64,000 nt of DNA, taken from the NCBI GenBank assembly GCA_035606945.1, contig DATNDR010000035.1, positions 62,001 to 126,000 on the forward strand, read 5' to 3'. How positions within the stretch are numbered: the stretch's first letter is position 1; each line of letters opens with the position of its first letter. The stretch is from GCA-003244245 sp035606945. Its GTDB lineage: Bacteria > Actinomycetota > Actinomycetes > Mycobacteriales > Pseudonocardiaceae. The position numbers and the translations under genes were made by a program. This document shows positions 1 through 10,541 of the stretch, in pieces. Under the pieces are notes generated by a model. It worked only from the letters and a program-made list of their open reading frames with translations. It did not search any database and was not told the DNA's origin.

Positions 1-560
1 TTGGGTACCAGCGCGACGCTGGAGTCGCTGATCCGCAGCCAGGCAACCTCCTCGCGCACCTCGACACTCCCGCTAGGCCGCCAAGCGGCCAGTTGGTCGA
101 GCAACTGGGCGGGATCACCGGCCCGCAACAACGGCGCGCTGGGCAGACCCGCACGATCCAACACGTCGAGCTGCTCGGCCAGCGGGTCGAGTAACCCCTC
201 TGGGTCGAGGGCGCCGCATGGCTTGTCGTTGAGTCCCAGCGCCTGCTCGGCGAGCAGCGCGAGGAGGTCGGCGAGCACATCCACGCCGCTGGGCAACATG
301 ACGACAGCGTCAGACAGCACGCGTACCGCATCCAGCCGTCCGGCCGCTCCGTCCACCGTGCGCCGATCCAGCGCAGAGGTGACCGGTTCAGCACCCCGCG
401 GGAGCACTTCCACCACGTCGGCCCCGGGCCCGATAGTGTCGAATGCGACGGGTGCGGGAACCCCCAGGACCATGCCCCAGCGTCGGCGATCGAGTTCTTT
501 TCCCAACCGCCGGACGGCGTCGTCGAGAGGCGCGCCGGAGCCGGACCAGGGCCCTCCCAT
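1..560 (-). CDS. LOG-like Rossmann-fold protein, partial (C-terminus beyond window edge)
   Basis: An open frame runs from an ATG at 560 off the left edge of the window (about 186 codons visible); in-frame GTG codons at 563, 575 and 581 are other possible starts. The layout recalls the LOG/TIGR00730 phosphoribohydrolase family: an N-terminal hydrophobic strand leading to GVMGG, a middle VVMLPSG segment, and a late GLNDKP...LDPEGLLDPLAEQL segment matching the family's Gl-x-dKP...G-x-x-dpL region. The family's PGGxGTxxE catalytic motif is absent, replaced by PSGVDVLAD. If this is a LOG paralogue it is probably catalytically dead or altered. It is divergent from the CBS transporter pair, with about 210 bp between them. 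Family assignment is inference from motif layout. Confidence 0.5.
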   Translation of the reverse strand, partial: MGGPWSGSGAPLDDAVRRLGKELDRRRWGMVLGVPAPVAFDTIGPGADVVEVLPRGAEPVTSALDRRTVDGAAGRLDAVRVLSDAVVMLPSGVDVLADLLALLAEQALGLNDKPCGALDPEGLLDPLAEQLDVLDRAGLPSAPLLRAGDPAQLLDQLAAWRPSGSVEVREEVAWLRISDSSVALVP

Positions 561-621
561 CACGCCGATCCACACAAGCACACACGTTAGTCCGAATGGC
601 ACCGCTGCGGCGCGATTCGGC

Positions 622-649
622 TCGACAGCGCATCGTGAGCCCGTAGAAT
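622..649 (+). promoter_or_regulatory. Putative sigma-A promoter for the CBS transporter pair
   Basis: TCGACA at 622-627 (five of six bases match TTGACA) and TAGAAT at 644-649 are separated by 16 bases. The predicted start is near 656, giving a leader of about 115 bases before the GTG at 774. The leader contains the GC-rich hairpin at 720-744. Motif match only. Confidence 0.4.
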
Positions 650-719
650 CGATCGAATCCCGGTCCGCGAGGAGTGTGACGAACTCGGTGCCTACCGCAT
701 CGACGCCTGGCTGTAGTAG

Positions 720-744
720 GCAGCCGGGCCCCGGGCCCGGCTGC
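720..744 (+). promoter_or_regulatory. GC-only hairpin in the leader of the CBS transporter gene
   Basis: GCAGCCGGGCC (720-730) and GGCCCGGCTGC (734-744) are perfectly complementary around a 3-base loop. The hairpin ends 30 bases before the GTG start at 774. No U-tract follows, so an intrinsic terminator is unlikely. It could affect translation initiation or RNA stability; the role is unknown. Confidence 0.6.
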
Positions 745-773
745 CCCGCTCACCGCTTGGCTACGACGGCGAT

Positions 774-2129
774 GTGATGGACGCCCTACGCAACATCTGG
801 GACCTGTTCGAGGGTGCCTACTGGGGCCTGTTCGCGCTGCTTGCGCTGACCGCGGGCACCTTCGTGTTCGTCGCGGCCGAGTTCGCCCTCACCACGGTGG
901 AGCGCAGCACTGTCGACGCGCACGTCAAGCAGGTCGGGGATCGGCGAGCCCGTCATGTGCAACACGCGCGCGACACGCTGTCCTTCCAGCTTTCCGGCGC
1001 CCAGGTAGGCATCACGATCACCACCCTGCTCACCGGCTACGTCGCCCAGCCGGCCATCGTCGAGCTGATCCGCCCCGGTGTGCAAGCCGTCGGGTTGCCA
1101 CCCAGCGCCGTGGGGCCACTGTCTCTCGGGATCGGGTTAGCGCTGGCCACCGCTTTGTCGATGGTGTTCGGCGAGCTGGTCGCACAGAATCTGGCCATTT
1201 CCCGACCCCTGCAGACGGCCCGGCAGGTCGCTGGGGTGGTCAATGCGTTCTCGCTGGCGTTCCGGTGGCTGATTTCCGCGCTCAACGGGGCCGCCAACTG
1301 GATCGTCCGCCGGCTGGGTATCGAACCGGCGGAAGATTTGCGCTCCGCACGCTCACCTCAAGAGCTCGGTTCCCTGGTGCGCAGCAGCGCCCAGCACGGC
1401 ACGTTGGATGAGGGCACCGCGACGTTGCTCGATCGTTCGTTGCGCTTCGGTGAGCGCACCGCCGAAGAGCTGATGACGCCGCGGGTGCGGGTGGAGGCGT
1501 TGCGCGCGGACGCGCCGGTGCTCGCCTTGGTGGACACCGCACGTCAGACCGGTTTCTCCCGCTTCCCGGTCTATGGCAGCGACCTCGACGACGTGCGGGG
1601 GGTGGTCCACGTCAAGCAGGCCTTCGCCGTACCGGCCGGCCAGCGCGCCATCATCCAGGTTGGCACGCTGGCCAGCCCGGTCCCGACCGTGCCGAGTTCG
1701 CTGGACGGTGACGCGCTGCTCGACCGGCTGCGCGGTCAGGGCCTGCAAGTCGCCGTCGTGGTCGACGAGTACGGCGGGACTGCCGGCATCGTCACGCTGG
1801 AAGACCTGGTCGAGGAAATCGTCGGTGACGTCCGCGACGAGCATGACCGGCTGGAGGTCTCCCGGGTGCAGCCGCTTGACGAATGGAGCTGGCTCATCTC
1901 CGGGCTGCTGCGAGCAGATGAGGTGGCCGACGCCGTGGGGTTCGTGATGCCCGAAGGCGACTATGAGACCGTGGCCGGGCTGGTGCTGGAGCGGCTGGGC
2001 TGCATTCCTACCGTGGGCGACGAGATCGAGCTGCCCGGGTGGCGGCTGACCGTGACGCGGATGGACCGCCGTCGCGTTGCCGAGCTGCGGTTGACCCGGA
2101 TCGTGCTCGCCGAGCAGGTGACCCCGTGA
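774..2129 (+). CDS. CNNM/CorC-type membrane protein with CBS domains (Rv1842c-like)
   Basis: This 451-residue protein has an N-terminal CNNM (DUF21) membrane domain, about residues 10-195, with several hydrophobic segments and the FVAAEFALTTVERS motif. Two CBS domains follow (about 215-340; LMTPRVRVEALR and VVVDEYGGTAGIVTLEDLVEEIVGDV), then a C-terminal CorC_HlyC domain (about 355-445). Family members are linked to Mg2+/Co2+ homeostasis and were historically called haemolysins. Start codon GTG at 774, with an ATG directly after it. The next gene begins in a GTGA overlap with this stop, so the two are translationally coupled and probably form a heteromeric or paralogous pair, as do Rv1842c/Rv1841c. 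Confidence 0.9.
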   Translation: MMDALRNIWDLFEGAYWGLFALLALTAGTFVFVAAEFALTTVERSTVDAHVKQVGDRRARHVQHARDTLSFQLSGAQVGITITTLLTGYVAQPAIVELIRPGVQAVGLPPSAVGPLSLGIGLALATALSMVFGELVAQNLAISRPLQTARQVAGVVNAFSLAFRWLISALNGAANWIVRRLGIEPAEDLRSARSPQELGSLVRSSAQHGTLDEGTATLLDRSLRFGERTAEELMTPRVRVEALRADAPVLALVDTARQTGFSRFPVYGSDLDDVRGVVHVKQAFAVPAGQRAIIQVGTLASPVPTVPSSLDGDALLDRLRGQGLQVAVVVDEYGGTAGIVTLEDLVEEIVGDVRDEHDRLEVSRVQPLDEWSWLISGLLRADEVADAVGFVMPEGDYETVAGLVLERLGCIPTVGDEIELPGWRLTVTRMDRRRVAELRLTRIVLAEQVTP

Positions 2130-3169
2130 GTAGCGTCGCGTTACTGATCGCGCTGTTTTTGCTGGCGGCCAACGCATTCTTTGTCGGCGCCGAGTTCGCC
2201 CTGATCAGTGCGCGGCGGGAACGATTGGAAACGATGGCCGCGCGCGGCGTCACGCGCGCTCGCACGGTGATCAGGGCTGGAGAAAAGCTGCCCCTGATGC
2301 TGGCCGCGGCACAGCTGGGAATCACCATCAGCTCATTGGGGCTTGGTTCCCTTGGTGAACCCGCAGTCGCCCACCAACTGGAGTGGTTGACCGGTTCGTT
2401 CGGCGTACCCGAGGCGGTGGTGCACACCATCGCCTTCATCGTCGCGCTGGGAATCGTCACCGTGGCGCACATCCTGCTCGGCGAGATGGTGCCTAAAAAT
2501 ATCGCCATCGCGGGCCCGGAGCGCGCCGCGCTGTGGATGGTGCCGCCGCTGGTCGCCTTCATGCGGGTGACCCGGCCGGTCATCGCGCTGTTCAGCCAGA
2601 CTGCGCGGCTGGTGCTGCGCCTGTTCGGCGTGCAGGTCCGTGACGAGCTGGACAGCGCATACAGCCCGGACGAGTTGGCCAACCTGATTGCCGACTCCAG
2701 CCGGGAAGGCCTGCTCGACAGTCAGGAGCACCGCAGGCTGACGCAGACCTTGTCCACCCGGGAGCGGACCGTCGCCGATGTGCTGGTCCCGATGTCCGAG
2801 CTGACCACGGTTCCCGCCACGCCGACGTTGGGCGATATCGAACGCGCGGTGGCGCAGACCGGCTTCTCCCGCTTCCCGCTGCGTACCGACGGGCAACTGG
2901 TGGGCTACCTCCACGTCAAAGATGTCCTGGAGCTGCTCGGCAGCCCGCCGGACAAGCCGGTGCCGCACAGCAGCGTTCGACCGCTGCCCGAGGTGGTCTC
3001 CACCGCCAGGTTCGGCGAGGCGCTGGCCGTGCTGCGGCGCTCAGGCAGTCACCTCGCCCGCGTCGTGGACGCTGACGGAAGTGCCCAAGGTGTCGTCGCG
3101 CTGGAGGACCTGGTCGAGGAATACGTCGGTACCGTCCGCGACGCAACCCACGTCTCATGGCAGCCCTAG
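2126..3169 (+). CDS. CNNM/CorC-type membrane protein with CBS domains (Rv1841c-like)
   Basis: This 347-residue paralogue of the preceding protein starts at the GTG at 2126, overlapping the upstream stop by four bases. The CNNM domain covers about residues 1-185 (VGAEFALISARRERLE near the N-terminus; LGEMVPKNIAIA). CBS domains cover about 205-330, with TGFSRFPLRTDG and VVALEDLVEEYVGTV. Unlike its partner it ends straight after the CBS pair and has no CorC_HlyC domain. The long open frame continues upstream of 2126, but that part is a shadow of the preceding gene. The partner's extra domain suggests a division of labour within the pair. Confidence 0.9.
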   Translation: MSSVALLIALFLLAANAFFVGAEFALISARRERLETMAARGVTRARTVIRAGEKLPLMLAAAQLGITISSLGLGSLGEPAVAHQLEWLTGSFGVPEAVVHTIAFIVALGIVTVAHILLGEMVPKNIAIAGPERAALWMVPPLVAFMRVTRPVIALFSQTARLVLRLFGVQVRDELDSAYSPDELANLIADSSREGLLDSQEHRRLTQTLSTRERTVADVLVPMSELTTVPATPTLGDIERAVAQTGFSRFPLRTDGQLVGYLHVKDVLELLGSPPDKPVPHSSVRPLPEVVSTARFGEALAVLRRSGSHLARVVDADGSAQGVVALEDLVEEYVGTVRDATHVSWQP

Positions 3170-3400
3170 CAGTTCGACGTCGGCGTCCCCGGCTTCCCGT
3201 CCGAGCCGCGCGGCCTTCCACAGCAGTTCGCAGGACCGGTCGTGATCAACCTCCAGGAAGCCGCGCATCAACAGCAGCCACCGCTGCACCGATTCATCCG
3301 GGCACGTGCCTGACACTCGCTGCGCCATGACCGGAAATATTCGCCAGGCGCCGTCGAGCTGTATTCGACGAAGCTCGGACCCGTCGCCCGGGTACGGCAG
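3155..3400 (-). pseudogene. Relic of a LuxR/TPR-type regulator
   Basis: In the gap after the CBS gene, the minus strand carries an 81-codon open stretch between an in-frame TAG (3401-3403) and a TGA (3155-3157). Its translation is helical and protein-like, including LDGAWRIFPVMAQRV, VQRWLLLMRGFLEVDHDRS and ARLGREAGDADVELLGL. The last part resembles the A-x-LG-RE-GDADLELLGL pattern of TPR regions in large LuxR-family regulators. The only conventional start is ATG at 3328 (57 residues). Both ends of the expected protein are missing, and the stop lies inside the CBS gene. I read it as a truncated remnant; the family is inference. Confidence 0.4.
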
Positions 3401-3532
3401 CTACTCGGGCGCAACACCGCTGGCCCGCGCTGCGCAACGATCTGATGAGATTATTCGCCCGCCACAACACCGCGACCGGCGGCCGCATGGTGTACCCGGC
3501 CCAGTACCTCGTCGTGCTCGGCCGCAAGTCGG

Positions 3533-3543
<11 letters not shown>
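3331..3543 (+). pseudogene. Relic of a SAM-dependent methyltransferase C-terminus
   Basis: After an in-frame TGA at 3328-3330, the plus strand is open to a TGA at 3541-3543. The last 40 codons read like a real C-terminus: WPALRNDLMRLFARHNTA then MVYPAQYLVVLGRKS. Class I methyltransferases of mycobacteria and relatives commonly end in a similar YPxEYLVVLGRK pattern. There is no plausible start or SAM-binding motif, so only the tail survives. It overlaps the stop of gcvP by 11 bases and is antisense to the TPR relic over 3331-3400. Family assignment is inference. Confidence 0.35.
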
Positions 3544-6412
<2,869 letters not shown>

Positions 6413-6460
6413 TTCGCGACAACCTCCGGCCTCGCTGTCGAACCGCCGGGCACGTGCCGA

Positions 6461-6546
6461 TCGGTCCTTTGCCTGAGAGGTTCCGGAGAAGGCTTGCTCC
6501 TTGGGGTGCTCGGACAGCTACGGCCGAGAACTCTCACGCGCGGGAT
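6461..6546 (-). promoter_or_regulatory. Glycine riboswitch (single aptamer) upstream of gcvP
   Basis: Read on the minus strand, the leader of gcvP contains GCGTGAGAGT, then CACCCCAAGGAGCAAGCC, then TCTCCGG and CCTCTCAGGCAAAGGAC, in the order and spacing of the glycine riboswitch aptamer (P1, the GAAGGgGCAA-like core, and the CUCUCAGGcAaaGGAC end). One aptamer is visible, ending about 49 bases before the ATG. No second aptamer or clear terminator is seen between it and gcvP. Glycine-induced expression is the expected role. Confidence 0.9.
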
Positions 6547-6631
6547 TGGCGACTACCGCACCAGCGTACCTGCGACCGTCAGACACCCGGCGTTCGGATA
6601 CGCCTGTGTGAGCAGCTCCACAGCGGAGGTG

Positions 6632-7255
6632 TCAGCTGATCCTGCGAGCACGCCGCCGCTTGGTCAGCTCGTCTTCCGGAGCGGCGTCGACATGGCCACC
6701 ATCGGCACGTTCCGGGGGAAACTGGCTGATCGTGCCGGCGATTTCCTTCATCGCCCCGCTGACGGCGATGCCGAACACCCCCTGCCCACCCTGCAACAGG
6801 TCGACCACTTCCTCAGCAGAGGTGCACTCATAGACCGTGGTGCCGTCGCTGAACAGCGTGATTCGGGCGAGGTCGTGTACTCCGCGGCGACGCAGGTGCT
6901 CCACGGCCACGCGAATGTTCTGCAGCGAGACCCCGGTGTCCAGCAGCCGCTTGACCACTTTCAGAACCAGGATGTCCTTGAACGAGTACAGCCGCTGGCT
7001 GCCAGAACCGGAGGCTCCGCGGATGGATGGCACGACCAGATTCGTTCGTGCCCAGTAGTCCAACTGGCGGTAGGTGATCCCGGCGATCTGGCACGCTGCG
7101 GGACCCCGATAGCCGAGCAATTGATCGGTCATGCCATGCGGGTCGGCCAGGACGGAGTCGGGGAACAGGGTGCCCTGCTCGGCCGGCTCGCCAACCCCGG
7201 ACTGCGCGAGCTCGTAAGCCGGGGTGTTCGCTGCGCCGCGCGGTCCTTCGACCAC
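6632..7255 (-). CDS. MerR-family transcriptional regulator (Rv1830-like)
   Basis: This is a 207-residue regulator from a GTG at 7255 preceded by GGGAGG five bases upstream; the frame stays open further upstream, but that part has no similarity to known homologues. The helix-turn-helix lies in LLGYRGPAACQIAGITYRQLDYWARTNLVVPS, followed by SGSQRLYSFKDILVLKVVKRLLDTGVSLQNIRVAVEHL. The central part closely matches the mycobacterial Rv1830 pattern, including TVYECTSAEEVVDLLQGGQGVFGIAVSGAM. The C-terminal basic stretch KRRRARR is also typical. It neighbours the Rv1829- and Rv1828-like genes on the same strand. A promoter-like pair is present upstream. Confidence 0.9.
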   Translation of the reverse strand: MVEGPRGAANTPAYELAQSGVGEPAEQGTLFPDSVLADPHGMTDQLLGYRGPAACQIAGITYRQLDYWARTNLVVPSIRGASGSGSQRLYSFKDILVLKVVKRLLDTGVSLQNIRVAVEHLRRRGVHDLARITLFSDGTTVYECTSAEEVVDLLQGGQGVFGIAVSGAMKEIAGTISQFPPERADGGHVDAAPEDELTKRRRARRIS

Positions 7256-7362
7256 CGATGCCTCCCACGCCGTGCGCCGGTGGCCCACCGAACACGTGGC
7301 CCGCGGCAGTTCATCCGGCCGTTCGAAGCGAATCACACCGGCGCGACTCGCTGTGAGGGTCG

Positions 7363-7392
7363 ACGGTATGCGCCGCCGGGTGGCCGGGTCAA
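7363..7392 (-). promoter_or_regulatory. Putative sigma-A promoter for the MerR (Rv1830-like) gene
   Basis: On the minus strand, TTGACC (7387-7392) and TACCGT (7363-7368) are separated by 18 bases, matching TTGACN and TANNNT. The implied leader is about 100 bases before the GTG at 7255. Confidence 0.4.
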
Positions 7393-7471
7393 TACGGCGC
7401 GCGGCAGAGTCTCACCCTCAACCTGAGATCAAGGCAGTGGATGCCAGGGATGCGGCCCAGGGCGAGGTTGC

Positions 7472-7945
7472 TCAGGTATCCGCCCCGCGGAAGTCTTCCG
7501 GAGAGACCGAGTCGAGGAACTCGCGGAATTTCTCCACCTCGTTCTCCTGCTCGTCCGGGATGATCAAGCCTGCTTCGGAGAGCACCGCCTCGTCGGCATG
7601 GATCGGCACGCCGGCCCGAAGCGCTAACGCGACCGAATCACTCGGCCGTGCAGAGACCCGCACGTTGCCGTCGAAGACCAGCTCGGCGAAGAATGTGCCT
7701 TCTTGCAGCTCGGTGATCCGGACCTGTTTCAACTGCCCGCCCAGCGCCCGGATCACGTCTCGAAGCAGATCATGAGTCATCGGCCGGGCCGGCTGCACAC
7801 CCTGTTGCTCCAGCGCGATGGCGGTCGCTTCTCCCGATCCGATCCAGATCGGCAGGTAGCGCTCGCCCTCTGTTTCCCGGAGCAGCAGGATCGGCTGGTT
7901 AGCCGGCAACTCCACCCGGACCCCGACGACACGCATCTCGCTCAT
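7472..7945 (-). CDS. Bifunctional nuclease family protein (DUF151, Rv1829-like)
   Basis: This 157-residue protein starts at ATG 7945 with GGGAGGGAGG 9 or more bases upstream; an earlier in-frame ATG at 8023 adds 26 residues with no counterpart in the family. The DUF151 domain fills the protein: LPIWIGSGEATAIALEQQGVQPARPMTHDLL and VRVSARPSDSVALALRAGVPIHADEAVL are its hallmark blocks. The C-terminal tail EVEKFREFLDSVSPEDF matches mycobacterial members. DUF151 proteins have been reported with nuclease activity; the cellular role is unclear. The gene sits between two MerR genes, as in mycobacteria. Confidence 0.92.
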   Translation of the reverse strand: MSEMRVVGVRVELPANQPILLLRETEGERYLPIWIGSGEATAIALEQQGVQPARPMTHDLLRDVIRALGGQLKQVRITELQEGTFFAELVFDGNVRVSARPSDSVALALRAGVPIHADEAVLSEAGLIIPDEQENEVEKFREFLDSVSPEDFRGADT

Positions 7946-8143
7946 CGCGTTGCGCCTCCCTCCCGCCGCAGCCCGTGGTCCGGGTGCCTCGAGGATCGTC
8001 GTGCTCGGCGGTGGATTGGGCACGGCCGCCGCAGCAGCCGGCCCAGTCGCGTGTCCGCCATCGCTACCCCTTTAGACGCTACACGGGGCACCGTAGGAAT
8101 GCCGAGTGCTGCGGCGGTGCAAATTCCCTCGCTGCCTTGTCCA

Positions 8144-8956
8144 TCAGGTGCCGATGACGCCCCGCAGGCCGATCTTCACCAGCTGCGCGTGCAGCCGAAC
8201 GGACAGCACGGCCAGCTCTCGGACCACCTCGTCGGCGCGGGCCCGCGCGTCGGGGTCGCGTTGCCGGCTCATCGGCGTGACGATCTGCGCCAGCAGCCCG
8301 ATCTCGCGGTCCGCCGAGGAGCGGAAGGCACGCAGGTGCCGCGGCTCCAGACCGAAATCGGTCATCGCATGCGCGGTCTTCGCCACCTGCACCGCATCGT
8401 TGTCATAGAACCCGGCTGGACCGGGCCGGACCAGACCGAACTGCTCGAGTTGGGTCAGCGCGGCCCGGCTGATGCCCGCTGCGGCGAGCAGCTCCTCCTG
8501 AGTCAGCCGGGCCGGACCCGTCGCCTCGAGGAACTCTGGCTCACCTGGTTCCGTCGCCCTGTCCGGTTCGGGGTCAGGGATGGCGTCGAGCGCACTGGCC
8601 AGCGGCCGGGGTGGCTGCGGCCAGCGCGCAGCGGTAGCCCTTTCGGAGGATTGTCCGGGGAGCCGCTGGGCAGCTCGTTCGGGCTCTCCGCGGTCTCGCG
8701 CGTCCAGATACTCCTTGATGACCCTCAGCGGCAGGTAGTGGTCTCGCTGGGCGGCAAGCACGTAGCGCAGGCGTTCCACATCCGTGGCGGAGAACTGCCG
8801 GTAACCGGCAGCGGTCCGTTCCGGCTGGATCAGCCCTTCAGACTCCAGAAATCTGATCTTGGAAATAGTGACGTCGGGAAATTCGGGACGCAGCTGCGCA
8901 AGCACCGAGCCGATGCTCGCTCCGGAACGATCCCCGAAGCGGCGTGGGGCCGTCAC
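8144..8956 (-). CDS. MerR-family transcriptional regulator (Rv1828-like)
   Basis: A 270-residue regulator with an N-terminal winged helix-turn-helix: SIGSVLAQLRPEFPDVTISKIRFLESEGL, then GYRQFSATDVERLRYVLAAQRDHYLPLRVIKEYL. The C-terminal domain (about residues 150-265) contains LTQEELLAAAGISRAALTQLEQFGLV, a second HTH-like repeat typical of this subfamily. A proline/arginine-rich linker separates the two. The start overlaps the garA stop by four bases, so the two genes are coupled. The target genes are not visible from sequence. Confidence 0.92.
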   Translation of the reverse strand: MTAPRRFGDRSGASIGSVLAQLRPEFPDVTISKIRFLESEGLIQPERTAAGYRQFSATDVERLRYVLAAQRDHYLPLRVIKEYLDARDRGEPERAAQRLPGQSSERATAARWPQPPRPLASALDAIPDPEPDRATEPGEPEFLEATGPARLTQEELLAAAGISRAALTQLEQFGLVRPGPAGFYDNDAVQVAKTAHAMTDFGLEPRHLRAFRSSADREIGLLAQIVTPMSRQRDPDARARADEVVRELAVLSVRLHAQLVKIGLRGVIGT

Positions 8957-9420
8957 CGTGACCCCTGGTCAGCCCCTCGGCTCCCACGTGGGCCGGTCAG
9001 GAACACCAGCCGGAACTTGCCGATCTGCACTTCGTCACCGTTGGCCAGAATCGCGGTGTCCACCGGCTCACGGTTGACGTAGGTGCCGTTGAGGCTGCCC
9101 ACATCCACCACGACGAAGTCGCCGCCCTCGCGGCGGAACTCGGCGTGCCGGCGAGACACCGTGACGTCGTCGAGGAAGATGTCGCTGTCCGGGTGACGAC
9201 CAGCGCTCGTGGTAGACCGATCGAGCAGGAAACGGGAACCAGCGTTCGGGCCGCGCCTGACCACCAGCAGTGCCGAGCCCGCAGGCAACGCATCGATACC
9301 GGCAACGGGTGGCGCCGGCGCCTCGATACCTTCGGCCTCGGACAGGAAGTCGGCCCGGAATGTCGAGGTCTGCTCCGGGCCCCGCTCTGGTGGTACACCG
9401 GGCCCGTCGTTCGTGCTCAC
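8953..9420 (-). CDS. garA: FHA-domain regulator GarA
   Basis: The FHA domain (about residues 55-140) contains RGPNAGSRFLLD, AGRHPDSDIFLDDVTVSRRHAEF and SLNGTYVNREPVD, all phosphothreonine-binding hallmarks. Start GTG at 9420, with GGAGA about 10 bases upstream. In mycobacteria, unphosphorylated GarA binds 2-oxoglutarate dehydrogenase, glutamate dehydrogenase and glutamate synthase; phosphorylation of the N-terminal ETTS motif by PknG (first Thr) or PknB (second Thr) switches it off. Here the motif reads PEQTSTFRADFLSE: the second Thr is kept but the first is Gln. The 155-residue length fits the family. Confidence 0.95.
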   Translation of the reverse strand: MSTNDGPGVPPERGPEQTSTFRADFLSEAEGIEAPAPPVAGIDALPAGSALLVVRRGPNAGSRFLLDRSTTSAGRHPDSDIFLDDVTVSRRHAEFRREGGDFVVVDVGSLNGTYVNREPVDTAILANGDEVQIGKFRLVFLTGPRGSRGADQGSR

Positions 9421-9516
9421 CCTGGGCTCTCCTTCGCGGGGCGGTTGATCGGACCACAACCTACCGTGCCACGGCGGACGTCGGGGAGGAGAGGTCGGCG
9501 CCGGATGGTCTTCACC

Positions 9517-9903
9517 TCAGCCTTCGCCGATGAGGGCGCGATACTCTTCGGCGATCATCAACGAGTCCACCGCAGCGGGCTGCGCCGGCTTGATCTCGAT
9601 CATCCAGCCCGCGCCGTAAGGATCGGAGTTGACTAGGTCGGGGCTGTCCTCCAGGGCCTCATTGCGGCCCACTACCTCGCCCTCCACCGGTGCGAACACG
9701 TCTGACACGCTCTTGGTCGATTCGACCTCGCCGACCGGCTCTCCGGCCGACACCGAGTCGCCCAGGCGTGGCAATTGGATGTAGACCACGTCCCCGAGCT
9801 GGGTCTGCGCATAGTCGGTGACACCGATCCGCACGGTGCCCTCTTCGCGCAGCAGGACCCACTCGTGTTCCGCGGTGTATCGCAGGTCATCGGGCACCAT
9901 CAC
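9517..9903 (-). CDS. gcvH: Glycine cleavage system H protein
   Basis: This 128-residue lipoyl carrier protein shuttles the aminomethyl group between the P, T and L proteins. The lipoylated lysine is in VGEVESTKSVSDVFAPVEGEV (about residue 64). The N-terminus (YTAEHEWV) and C-terminus (AEEYRALIGEG) match the family. It lies downstream of the pgsA-like gene (9-base gap) and upstream of garA, all on the same strand, so it is probably co-transcribed with both. The lipoyl group would be supplied by LipB and LipA, both encoded near the right end of this window. Confidence 0.96.
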   Translation of the reverse strand: MMVPDDLRYTAEHEWVLLREEGTVRIGVTDYAQTQLGDVVYIQLPRLGDSVSAGEPVGEVESTKSVSDVFAPVEGEVVGRNEALEDSPDLVNSDPYGAGWMIEIKPAQPAAVDSLMIAEEYRALIGEG

Positions 9904-9912
9904 GACCTCCCA

Positions 9913-10512
9913 TCATGCAGGATCGGCGGCTGCCGCGGCACGTACCGTGAGCACAACTTGAATGAGGTACAGCACTGCCGACCAGACGTACAGTGCTGCG
10001 CCCCATCCGGTGAACGCCACCGCGAACGCGTGGGCTACCGCGCCCACCCAACCGCGCACGTCATGGGCGAGCAGTAGCAGAGGGAACGCATAGAGCAAGC
10101 AGAGAGTAGCCGCCTTGCCCACATAGTGCACCGGCAGCGGGCCATGGCCGTAATAGCGCAGCACGAGCAGCGTCGATACCAGCACCAGATCCCGGCCCAG
10201 CAACACGGCGACCACCCACCACGGCAGGATGCCGCGCACTCCGAAGGCGAGCAGCGTGCTCAGGGTGTAGAGCCGGTCGACCGCCGGGTCGAGCAACACT
10301 CCCAGCCTGCTGGACTGGTTGAGCAACCGCGCGAGCTTGCCGTCCAGCCAGTCGGTGAGGCCGGACAAGCCCAATACGAGTACCGCGAGCAGATCATGGT
10401 GCGGGTGACCGAGCAGCAGCCATAAGAACAGCGGGACACCTGCCAGCCGGAGCAGGCTCAGCACGTTGGGCACGGTGATCAACCGGTCGGCCGGATCCCC
10501 CGCCTGACTCAT
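9913..10512 (-). CDS. CDP-alcohol phosphatidyltransferase family membrane enzyme
   Basis: This 199-residue protein has the CDP-alcohol phosphotransferase signature DxxDGxxAR...GxxxDxxxD: DWLDGKLARLLNQSSRLGVLLDPAVD at about residues 57-82. Several hydrophobic segments make it a multi-pass membrane protein. The position next to gcvH matches mycobacterial pgsA2 (Rv1822). Such enzymes transfer a phosphoalcohol onto CDP-diacylglycerol. The acceptor (glycerol-3-phosphate for phosphatidylglycerophosphate, or another for cardiolipin) cannot be decided from sequence. A 20-bp direct repeat lies just upstream of the start. Confidence 0.85.
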   Translation of the reverse strand: MSQAGDPADRLITVPNVLSLLRLAGVPLFLWLLLGHPHHDLLAVLVLGLSGLTDWLDGKLARLLNQSSRLGVLLDPAVDRLYTLSTLLAFGVRGILPWWVVAVLLGRDLVLVSTLLVLRYYGHGPLPVHYVGKAATLCLLYAFPLLLLAHDVRGWVGAVAHAFAVAFTGWGAALYVWSAVLYLIQVVLTVRAAAAADPA

Positions 10513-10541
10513 CGGCCGCTGCGCCGGATCGTCGGTGCTGC

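Noticed and set aside
601..720. Possible tRNA-like TTCGAATCC-type sequence near 650
   Set aside because: No acceptor stem or D/anticodon arms can be drawn around it; the bases belong to the promoter region.
1..777. Long plus-strand open frame of 258 codons across the left edge
   Set aside because: Serine/arginine/proline-rich shadow of the minus-strand LOG-like gene; no domain. Its last codons overlap the CBS gene start, which made a leader peptide look possible, but the nearest GAGGAG (669-674) is 13 bases from the GTG at 688, too far for a convincing start.
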